Assembly: GCA_900549415.1 (NCBI GenBank)
Contig: URNX01000059.1
Coordinates: 1-17,373 of the forward strand
From: an uncultured bacterium
GTDB lineage: Bacteria > Verrucomicrobiota > Lentisphaeria > Victivallales > UBA1829
DNA length: 17,373 nt
Direction of reading: 5' to 3'
Part shown: positions 7,640 to 13,693 of the stretch, piece after piece
Layout of the letters: the number at the start of each line of letters is the position of its first letter
Numbering within the stretch: the first letter of the stretch is position 1
Program-made: the position numbers and the translations under genes
Notes under the pieces: generated by a model
The model's database searches: none
Told to the model about the DNA's origin: nothing
Seen by the model: only the letters and a program-made list of their open reading frames with translations

Positions 7640-9694
7640 ATGTACACACTTGAAAACAACCGGATCCGGTTCCGCCTCGACGATGCCGGGAAAGTCGTCT
7701 CGCTCGCCAATGCGGAAACCGGCCGGGAGTACGCCGGAGGATGCTCTCTCTGGAGAATCATCCGTCAGAACGGAGCACAACTGGAGGAGGAGGTCTGCGC
7801 CGACACCTGCGCAATCGCAATCTCGCAACCCGGACCGGACCGGCTCATGCTGCACTACACGCGGCCGCGGGCCGCCTCGGGAGAGGCGCACTTCGAAGTC
7901 GACGTCGAAATCCGGCTCGCAGCGGATGAACTGGAGTTCGACGCGGAGCTCCGCCACACCGGGGACGATCCCGGCGAGGTGCTCCGGGAATTTCAGTTTC
8001 CGCTGCTCGGCAACCTTCAGTGCCGCCCGGAAACCGGATTGATCTGGGGGGCGAACGGCGGTCAGCACCATCCGGATCTTCTCCGCAAAATTGCATCCTG
8101 CCACTCGAATTACATGGCAAAGGACAACAAGGCGGTCGAATGTTCCACCCTCTACCCCGGACTCTCTTCGGTCAACTGCTATCTGATCACGGAACCGGAA
8201 CAGAGCCTCTATATCGCCAGTTGTGACCCGGCCTTCTCCTACACGCTCCATCTGCTCCGCAAACGGAAAGAGGCTGTCGACGCCACCCTGGTCAAATATC
8301 CCTTCCTGAATCCCGGGGAACGTTGCAGAATCACCGGCTACCGGGTCGCCCCGGTCTCCGGCTCCTGGCACCGAGCCGCCGATCATTACCGCTGCTGGTG
8401 CGACACCTGGATGAAAATTCCGGAAAAGCCGGAATCGGTCCGCACCCTCACCGGCTGGCACCGGCTGATTATGCGCCACCAATACGGGGAAACCCTCTTC
8501 CACTATCGGGAATTGCCGCGCATCCTCGCCTCCGGACTGGCGGCGGGGATCGACACACTGTTCCTCTTCGGCTGGCATGAAGCCGGACACGACGCCGGAT
8601 ATCCCGAATACCGTTGCGATCCCGCCCAGGGCGGCAGTGAGGAACTCAAACGTCAGGTCGCGGCATTCCAGCGGGGCGGCGGCAAGGTGATCCTCTACTT
8701 CAACGGTCAGTTGATCGACACCGCAACGGAGTTCTACCTGTCGGAGGGAAGGAAGCTCTCCACGAAGCTTCCCGGCGGCCAGGAGCACCGGGAGTTCTAC
8801 CGTTTCGGCGGAGACGGCACCGCGCTGCGCCAGTTCGGCAACAAGGTGTTCGCCACCGCCTGTCCCGCCTGCGAACAGTGGCATGCCCGCCTGAAGCAGC
8901 TGGCCGATTTTGCGATCGAACTCGGTTGCGCCGGTGTATTTTTCGACCAGATGGGATATGTGAGCACTCCCTGCTGCGACCCATCGCACGGCCACCGGGT
9001 TCCTTTTATGGAGGTCATGCGCGCCAAAGCCGAACTGCTCGGAGAGCTGCGTGAATACATCAAAAGCCGCCGTCCGGAGATGAGCTTTGGAATCGAATGG
9101 AACAACGATCTGACTTCCCAGCACGTCGACTATATCCACAGCATCACCGGCGGAACTGAAATTGCCAACCCCGGCTGGCGCGAACGGGGCGAACGGCCGC
9201 AATGGCTGGGATTCTCCGAATTTGTCCGCTACCTGTTTCCGGAGCAGATCACGACCGACCGCGACATCCGGGACGATCAGGAGATCGAATGGCGCGTCAA
9301 TCACGCCGTACGGCTCGGCCTCCGCAGTGACGTCGAAATCTACCGCTGCCGGGCGCTGATCGACGCAACGCCCCGCTACAAAGCGTATCTGAAAGAGGTC
9401 AATGATTTCCGTCGCCGCAACCGCGATCTTCTCTTTGACGGTCTCTTCCGCGACACCGACGGGGTCTGGTGCGACAGCCGGGAACCCGATTACGCACTTT
9501 TCCGTGCTGGAAGCCGTGCCGGAGTCCTTCTGACCCAGAGCCATCGCGACCGGATCACCGCAACCGTGAAGGTTCCCGGCGGAAGATACACTGGATTTGA
9601 CGCGCTCGGCGCGGCCGAAGTCAGGGAGGAGGCAGGGAGCGTCACTGTGGAGATTCCCCGGGATGGAATGGTGCTTCTGCGCTACGACTGCTGA
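7640..9694 (+). CDS. DUF6259-like glycoside-hydrolase-type protein
   Basis: The ATG follows the previous stop codon directly (TAAATG), with AGGAG just upstream, so the two genes are almost certainly translationally coupled. The 684-residue product has no signal peptide. The N-terminal third (about 1-250) looks like the beta-sandwich of GH36/GH-D-like enzymes. The middle is a barrel with LFLFGWHEAGHD, KVILYFNGQLID, GCAGVFFDQMG (Asp436, nucleophile candidate) and SFGIEWNND (Glu486, acid/base candidate). The end is a small beta domain. The arrangement resembles the DUF6259 group of uncharacterised proteins seen in gut Lentisphaerota, which I believe are related to alpha-galactosidase-type hydrolases. 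A cytoplasmic enzyme finishing oligosaccharides released by the secreted partner is the simplest model. The fold class is fairly sure, the family name less so, and the substrate is unknown. Confidence 0.75.
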   Translation: MYTLENNRIRFRLDDAGKVVSLANAETGREYAGGCSLWRIIRQNGAQLEEEVCADTCAIAISQPGPDRLMLHYTRPRAASGEAHFEVDVEIRLAADELEFDAELRHTGDDPGEVLREFQFPLLGNLQCRPETGLIWGANGGQHHPDLLRKIASCHSNYMAKDNKAVECSTLYPGLSSVNCYLITEPEQSLYIASCDPAFSYTLHLLRKRKEAVDATLVKYPFLNPGERCRITGYRVAPVSGSWHRAADHYRCWCDTWMKIPEKPESVRTLTGWHRLIMRHQYGETLFHYRELPRILASGLAAGIDTLFLFGWHEAGHDAGYPEYRCDPAQGGSEELKRQVAAFQRGGGKVILYFNGQLIDTATEFYLSEGRKLSTKLPGGQEHREFYRFGGDGTALRQFGNKVFATACPACEQWHARLKQLADFAIELGCAGVFFDQMGYVSTPCCDPSHGHRVPFMEVMRAKAELLGELREYIKSRRPEMSFGIEWNNDLTSQHVDYIHSITGGTEIANPGWRERGERPQWLGFSEFVRYLFPEQITTDRDIRDDQEIEWRVNHAVRLGLRSDVEIYRCRALIDATPRYKAYLKEVNDFRRRNRDLLFDGLFRDTDGVWCDSREPDYALFRAGSRAGVLLTQSHRDRITATVKVPGGRYTGFDALGAAEVREEAGSVTVEIPRDGMVLLRYDC

Positions 9695-9880
9695 AGCGGA
9701 ACTCCCAGCTGGACAGGCTGCCGGCGCACTGCTGGAAAACTGTTGTTCACGGTGAAGGCGGGATACTCCCGCCGGATCCGGTCGTCAAAGCGGATGTCAC
9801 AGCTGCGCCAAATCGCATCGCACAGCCGTTCCCGGTTCCGGTAGTGCCCTGCCAAAAAATCGGGCAATCTGCCGTGCCGG
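9682..9880 (-). other. Unassigned reading-frame fragment between the operon and the IS3 remnant
   Basis: On the minus strand an open frame of 60-odd codons reads LAGHYRNRERLCDAIW, DIRFDDRIRREYPAFTVNNS and ends at 9682, overlapping the end of the DUF6259-like gene tail-to-tail by 13 bases. It has no convincing start signal, and at its 5' side it runs into the broken IS3 transposase. It may be the end of a third gene cut by the insertion, or chance coding. I do not recognise it. Confidence 0.25.
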
Positions 9881-10536
9881 TGAACTGACTTCCTTGATCT
9901 GAATTAAAAATCTCCGTTTTTCCATTCACAAATGCCCGATGTCCGGCTGGTGCCGTGTAAGTGATATTTGTGCTTCAGAGCTGATTCGGACGCGCGGTCT
10001 TGCATTTGCGCAGAAAATACGGGAATTTCTCATGCTTCGGATGTGGTTCCAAGGTAGTGAAATGCGGACGAGGACAGACCATCAGCCAATACAACGCTTT
10101 CTGTAATCAGCGTACCTGTTTATGATTTCCCCTGTGACCGCGGCGCTTCAATTCCGCAGCAGCCGGAGAACTCCGTAAAATGGGCTCTCCCTATAAATCT
10201 CCAGCACTTCGTCCTTGACCCGGTCGTCGGAAGCTGCCCGGAAAATCTCTCGCCGGCTTTTATAATAAAAACTCGCAAGAGGAATCTGAAACAATTTTAA
10301 CTGACGATTTACGTTTAAATCCGGTCGTCCTCGGTTTACGGCTTACTTTCTTTTCGCTCTGTCTTGGACTGGTATTTTCCCGCGATCTCAGCGACAGTCA
10401 AATCCCCACGCAGTGCTTTCAGCGTCACATCGCTTTTAAATTTGGAGTCACACGACTTTTCCATAAAACGCCCTCCCTTTCCTGGTTAATTTAACGGGCA
10501 TTTTAAACCAAGTCAAGTTTTCAGCTTTCGGGACCA
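9875..10536 (-). mobile_element. Decayed IS3-family element (orfA and orfB fragments)
   Basis: Reading the minus strand, fragments of both IS3-type genes appear in order but in different frames. The orfA start is at 10464 (FKSDVTLKALRGDLTVAEIA, the helix-turn-helix region) and stops at 10336. OrfB pieces are PDLNVNRQLKLFQIPLASFY (about 10330-10265), FYGVLRLL (about 10170), ELKRRGHRGNHKQV (about 10155-10110), EPHPKHEKFPYFLRKCKTARPNQ (about 10050-9980) and NITYTAPAGHRAFVNG. The next piece is GKTEIFNSDQGSQFT (about 9935-9885), which contains the second catalytic aspartate. The first catalytic aspartate (expected in DITY) is now asparagine. The 100-base stretch normally between the two is deleted and the glutamate region is lost. 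A possible terminal repeat starting TGGTCCCGAAAGC lies at 10536-10512. The element is clearly inactive. Confidence 0.8.
10336..10464 (-). pseudogene. IS3-family orfA fragment
   Basis: The ATG at 10464 has a good ribosome binding site (GGGAGGGCG). The product of 42 residues keeps the N-terminal helix-turn-helix part, with KFKSDVTLKALRGDLTVAEI and AGKYQ. It then breaks where VHPxxIxxWKK would be expected and stops at 10336. About half the usual orfA length is missing, probably by internal deletion. Confidence 0.75.
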
Positions 10537-10565
10537 ACCGCAGTCTCACGGTAAAACATAAAACG

Positions 10566-10895
10566 GTAAGCGCCCAGCGAGCCCCATGGTGAGGGGGATC
10601 AAGGGAATTTTTTTTAAAGGGGAAATGGCCACAAAATGAATGCCGTCAGACGACGATAACCGCCTGACGGCATTTCCTCTTCATAATAATGAGCCCGAGC
10701 TTATTGACTACTTTGCTTCTCCCTTGGGGATCAGCGAATCAACCTGCCCTGCCGGAGTGGAACTCAAACGAGGGAGAACGTCTTCGAGCCACTTGCGAAA
10801 GCAGATGCCGTTCGCTTTGCATGTCGCGGCGAACGAATACAAGATAGCGAGACGCTGCCCACCTGCTTCACTGCCAGCAAAGAGGCAGTTCTTTC
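10566..10895 (-). mobile_element. Terminal remnant of an older IS66-family element
   Basis: This stretch begins with the inverted-repeat-like GTAAGCGCCCAGCGAGCCCC (10566-10585). It contains a hairpin (10639-10674) and codes on the minus strand for the last 60-odd residues of an IS66 TnpC, from RKNCLFAGSEAGGQRLAILY to DSLIPKGEAK, with a TAG at 10708-10710. The sequence is a diverged copy of 10896-11235 of the neighbouring intact element. It stops abruptly at 10895, exactly where the end of the intact element begins, so the younger element inserted into or replaced part of the older one. Confidence 0.85.
10639..10674 (-). terminator. Hairpin after the remnant tnpC
   Basis: An inverted repeat pairs AATGCCGTCAG (10639-10649) with CTGACGGCATT (10664-10674), with a short extension of the stem inward. 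It lies about 35 bases after the tnpC stop, where a terminator is expected. On the minus strand it is followed by only a modest T-rich stretch (CATTTTG). The same structure with a different sequence occurs at 10974-11009. Confidence 0.5.
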
Positions 10896-10915
10896 GTATA
10901 CGCCCAGCGAACCCC
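10896..10915 (+). repeat. IS66 left terminal inverted repeat
   Basis: GTATACGCCCAGCGAACCCC matches the opposite end (13290-13309, reverse complement) at most positions, sharing GTAT, CGCCCAG and GA. A third copy with GTAAGCGCCCAGCGAGCCCC marks the old remnant at 10566. Confidence 0.8.
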
Positions 10916-10973
10916 ATGGTGAGGGAGGAATAGTGGGAGATTTTTTTGAAGGAAAGTAAGCTCCTAAAAGATG

Positions 10974-11009
10974 AATGCCGTCGGGCTACGATGACCGCCC
11001 GACGGCATT
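10974..11009 (-). terminator. Hairpin after tnpC of the intact IS66 element
   Basis: AATGCCGTCGGGC (10974-10986) pairs perfectly with GCCCGACGGCATT (10997-11009), a 13-bp stem with a 10-base loop, 28 bases after the tnpC stop. Compared with the older copy, an A-T pair in the stem has become G-C. This is a compensatory change showing that the structure itself was kept. The likely role is transcription termination or control of read-through at the element end. Confidence 0.6.
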
Positions 11010-11036
11010 CCCCTCTTCATAATAATTAGCCCGAGC

Positions 11037-12524
11037 TCATTGACTACTTTGTTTCGCCTCTGGGATCAGCGAATCAATCAACCCCGCCGGAGTGGTTGTG
11101 AGGCGTGGGAGAACCTCTTCGAGCCACGTGCGAAAACAGATGCCGTTCGCTTTGCATGTTGCGGCGAATGAATACAAGATAGCAAGCCGCTGCCCACCGG
11201 CTTCACTTCCGGCAAAGAGGCAGTTCTTTCGGATGATCGCAATTCCTCGGTTGAGCCGCTCGGCCGGATTGTTGTCGATGTTTAACCGGGCATCCTTCAG
11301 GAATTTCTTGAGTTCTTCTTCAATGTTCAACGCATAAGAGACGGCTTGCGCGACCGGAGATGACGGACGTTCCGACTCTTTGAGAGCTCGGCACTGTTCA
11401 AAAAATTCCCGGACAAGCTTCTGAGATTGCCGGCGTGCCTCCTTGTGCGCATGAAAGAGAGCCGTATCCGTTCCCTTCTTTTCCGCCCTCTCTTTTGCAC
11501 CCCGCTCAATTTTGTACAGGGCTTGTATCATTTTCAGCGGAACCTCAGCTTTCGTATATCCGCATTCGACGGCCTGCAGAAAGCGTCTGCGGACATGCGC
11601 CCAGCAACAGGCAACCTCGCAGTCCAGTTTTTCATAGGCTGTGTAAGAGTCTCTGATGATTGTTCCTGAGTAATTTCCGAGCAGACTTTCTGCAACATTC
11701 CGGGATAGGGATGGCGAAAAGTGAAAAGCAATCATTGGCGGCCCAACTCCAGTCAATCGGTACCACAAGTAAGCCTGTTTGCATTTCTTTGTCCCCTTGA
11801 TCATCAATTTGATGAATGTCTCATCAGCATGGAGGATGTCACACTGCATAATCTGCTCAATCATCCGCTCATATAGGGGGTGCAAAGCGTCCGCCGTACG
11901 TTTGTAGAGATCTTCCAGCGTAGACGGAGCCACCGGAAGTCCCTCGTTGCCGAACATCCGCGCCTGACGTTCCAGGGGGATGGCATTCTCCACTTTATCC
12001 GCAACTACTTTGGCAACAAAAGAGGCGTCATAACGAGTTCTGCCGCTGACCGAATCAAACACATCTCCCGGGGCGGGAGCCGTAACAACGCCGCGCAGCG
12101 CGTCCGAGGGATCGGCATATTTGGCGCGTTTGAAATGAATCACATACAACCCGGTTCGGAACGCGATCCGCTCGCTTTCATCATAACCGATCAGAATCAT
12201 TCCTTCCCGTTCCTCTTCCGGAACATCTATTACGCGTTCTTCACGCGGCAGGTCGGCGGGAATCTCGGAAAGTGCGTTCGGCTGACGAACTTTCCGTTCA
12301 TGTTCGGCTACCGTAGCTGTTTGAACTTCTTTCGATGGTTCAGGAGATTCCTCTTCGGGAAAAAGCGATGGGGTGTTATCCTCTGGAATATAATGTTCCG
12401 TTTTGGAACCGAACATCTGGCGTTTGAACCATGCCAGCTCATTGCTGAGTTTTTCGATTTCCTCAGCTTGCTCCCGAATAATTTGCCGGGCTTCGTCAAA
12501 TGTTGTAACTTCCGGTAATACCAT
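11037..12524 (-). CDS. tnpC: IS66-family transposase TnpC
   Basis: The protein has 495 residues, close to the usual length. It begins with a leucine-zipper-like coiled coil (about 8-35, EARQIIREQAEEIEKLSNEL) and the KRQMFGSKTE motif. The catalytic core shows Asp234 in HADET, Asp292 in RDSYTAYEK and Glu422 in NNPAERLNR, the DDE triad. The conserved ending RKNCLFAGSEAGGQRLA (432-448) follows. The cysteine-based zinc finger often found between the coiled coil and the core in IS66 transposases is not visible here: residues 90-150 contain no cysteine. The ORF is intact, so the enzyme could be active. It lies 40 bases after tnpB and shares its transcript. Confidence 0.95.
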   Translation of the reverse strand: MVLPEVTTFDEARQIIREQAEEIEKLSNELAWFKRQMFGSKTEHYIPEDNTPSLFPEEESPEPSKEVQTATVAEHERKVRQPNALSEIPADLPREERVIDVPEEEREGMILIGYDESERIAFRTGLYVIHFKRAKYADPSDALRGVVTAPAPGDVFDSVSGRTRYDASFVAKVVADKVENAIPLERQARMFGNEGLPVAPSTLEDLYKRTADALHPLYERMIEQIMQCDILHADETFIKLMIKGTKKCKQAYLWYRLTGVGPPMIAFHFSPSLSRNVAESLLGNYSGTIIRDSYTAYEKLDCEVACCWAHVRRRFLQAVECGYTKAEVPLKMIQALYKIERGAKERAEKKGTDTALFHAHKEARRQSQKLVREFFEQCRALKESERPSSPVAQAVSYALNIEEELKKFLKDARLNIDNNPAERLNRGIAIIRKNCLFAGSEAGGQRLAILYSFAATCKANGICFRTWLEEVLPRLTTTPAGLIDSLIPEAKQSSQ

Positions 12525-12564
12525 AATGAAAATATACCGGAAACTTCCTCAAATTCAAGCTTTG

Positions 12565-12906
12565 TCAAGACTTTTTCGAGTATCTTTTGTAATAGCGATG
12601 CGGTTTGATTCCAGATAAAATCGCCGCAAGTTCTCGACTGGTCAATTCAATCCGTCCATCGGCTGATTGCGGGATATGAAAGCCGCCTTGTTCCAGTCGT
12701 TTCATCCAGATCACAAAGCCGCCGTCCTCCCATTGCAGTAACTTTACCAGTTTTTTATTACGGCTGAAGAAGGCGAACACATGTCCTGATTCCGGATCCT
12801 GTTTGATATACTCTTCCACCGCCCCTGCGAGACCTTCGAACGATTTTCGCAGGTTTATCGGAGTGGGACAGTAGTAGATCCTTACCGAGCCGCCGATGCC
12901 GAACAT
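12565..12906 (-). CDS. tnpB: IS66-family accessory protein TnpB
   Basis: This 113-residue protein has the hallmarks of the IS66 Orf2 family: IYYCPTPINLRKSFEGLAG near the start and VFAFFSRNKKLVKLLQWEDG followed by GFVIWMKRLEQGGF in the middle. Length matches the family (about 115). TnpB is needed for efficient IS66 transposition, but its biochemical role is not settled. The ATG at 12906 lies inside the end of tnpA (25-base overlap), which indicates translational coupling. Confidence 0.95.
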   Translation of the reverse strand: MFGIGGSVRIYYCPTPINLRKSFEGLAGAVEEYIKQDPESGHVFAFFSRNKKLVKLLQWEDGGFVIWMKRLEQGGFHIPQSADGRIELTSRELAAILSGIKPHRYYKRYSKKS

Positions 12907-13226
12907 GACTGCCTCTTGAGCAGATTCAACACTTCGGACAGCGTAGTGCCATCGAAACCTTTTGCCACTGCAATTTCTATGCCGTCAATCAGCAGCCGAA
13001 TCCCTGAGTTATCACTCGCATTGGTCTGCAAAGGCTTGATCTCTACCAGCTCCAGCGATTCCGGATCGCTCACATCATCCTGGCGTGCCTTTTGCAACAC
13101 TCGGATCCAGCGACGGGTACTTTCGTAAGGCAGCTCCTTCAGCTCGCTGTATTCTTGAATCGTCAGACCGGTGTCCCAATATTCTGACAGTTGCGCCTCC
13201 CAATAATCTCGTCCTTCGCGTCCCAT
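12882..13226 (-). CDS. tnpA: IS66-family accessory protein TnpA
   Basis: The 114-residue product matches the small first gene of IS66 elements. It has an N-terminal helix-turn-helix-like part (WEAQLSEYWDTGLTIQEYSE, then STRRWIRVLQ) and a later IRLLIDGIEIAVAKGFDGTT segment followed by LSEVLNLL, typical of the C-terminal beta-hairpin region. It probably binds DNA and helps transposition. Start 13226 is preceded by GGGAGAACGGC. Its inverted repeat lies about 65 bases upstream, leaving a short promoter region inside the element. Confidence 0.88.
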   Translation of the reverse strand: MGREGRDYWEAQLSEYWDTGLTIQEYSELKELPYESTRRWIRVLQKARQDDVSDPESLELVEIKPLQTNASDNSGIRLLIDGIEIAVAKGFDGTTLSEVLNLLKRQSCSASAAR

Positions 13227-13289
13227 GCCGTTCTCCCATTATTCCGGTTTGTGGAAGAACATACCACACTGTCTGACTCAAATCCAGAT

Positions 13290-13309
13290 GGCCCTCACTG
13301 GGCGCATAC
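13290..13309 (-). repeat. IS66 right terminal inverted repeat
   Basis: Read on the minus strand this is GTATGCGCCCAGTGAGGGCC, partner of 10896-10915. The 66 bases between here and the stop of the small gene at 13376 hold no gene. Confidence 0.8.
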
Positions 13310-13322
13310 CTTAAAATTGCGG

Positions 13323-13343
13323 GCATTGCCATAAGATCAATGC
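13323..13343 (-). terminator. Weak hairpin after the candidate immunity gene
   Basis: GCATTG (13323-13328) pairs with CAATGC (13338-13343) around a 9-base loop. It lies 33 bases after the stop at 13376 in the gene direction, and AATTTTAA follows. The stem is short, so this is only a possible terminator. Confidence 0.25.
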
Positions 13344-13375
13344 TGTTTCAAATATCTTTCCCATTGGATAAGTCG

Positions 13376-13693
13376 TTAATGGATCGGAATGGAATGTTTT
13401 TTACATTCCTCTAAAAAGCACTGATATCTTCCTGTCCAAAAAAGAATAAACTCTGGAAGATCATTTAAGCGATGCCTGATTAATATTCCTTGGCACACAA
13501 TGCCCTTTTTCAAAGAAACACCAAGGATATCATGATATGGAAGCAAATACCTTTTTTTCAGGAAAAGGAAACCTGTTGAAAGTCGTAATGACTTCTCTGT
13601 AAAAATCGCTTCCGCAAAAGGATAGGAATAGTTCATTGCATCGCAATATGAATTGCCGATTCGAATTCCTCCTCGAAATTCACGCATTTTCAT
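13376..13693 (-). CDS. Small PH-like protein coupled to the Rhs gene, candidate immunity protein
   Basis: I do not recognise this 105-residue protein by family. Its ATG overlaps the stop codon of the large Rhs gene (TAATG), with GGAG inside the Rhs end as ribosome binding site, so translation is coupled. It has no signal peptide. The pattern (FTEKSLRLSTGFLFLKKRYL, YHDILGVSLKKG, QGILIRHRL, FILFWTGRY, then a C-terminal helix FLEECKKH) suggests alternating beta strands followed by a helix. That is the arrangement of bacterial PH/GRAM-like domains. In polymorphic toxin systems the gene directly after an Rhs gene usually encodes the immunity protein against its C-terminal tail, and this position is the main reason for the call. 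It could also be an unrelated membrane-surface or partner protein. Confidence 0.6.
   Translation of the reverse strand: MKMREFRGGIRIGNSYCDAMNYSYPFAEAIFTEKSLRLSTGFLFLKKRYLLPYHDILGVSLKKGIVCQGILIRHRLNDLPEFILFWTGRYQCFLEECKKHSIPIH

Larger units (their letters stand above)
10896..13309 (-). mobile_element. Complete-looking IS66-family insertion sequence
   Basis: The element is about 2.4 kb and carries tnpA, tnpB and tnpC in that order on the minus strand, the standard IS66 layout. Its ends are imperfect inverted repeats: GTATACGCCCAGCGAACCCC (10896-10915), and on the minus strand GTATGCGCCCAGTGAGGGCC (13309-13290). IS66 elements normally make 8-bp target duplications. The flanks here (GTTCTTTC on the left, CTTAAAAT on the right) do not match, so one flank has been rearranged after insertion. 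All three genes are uninterrupted. Confidence 0.9.

Noticed and set aside
7277..9544. A 755-codon open frame on the minus strand opposite the DUF6259-like gene
   Set aside because: It lacks a ribosome binding site and recognisable motifs and mirrors a GC-rich real gene whose reverse strand has few stops. The plus-strand frame has coupled translation and clear domains.
10708..10917. A separate 69-residue gene starting MGFAGRIRKN
   Set aside because: The first residues come from the inverted repeat of the neighbouring IS66 element. The rest is the tail of a broken tnpC, so it is not an independent gene.
10640..10933. A 97-codon plus-strand frame
   Set aside because: It begins inside the hairpin and runs antisense to the tnpC remnant, so it is a shadow.
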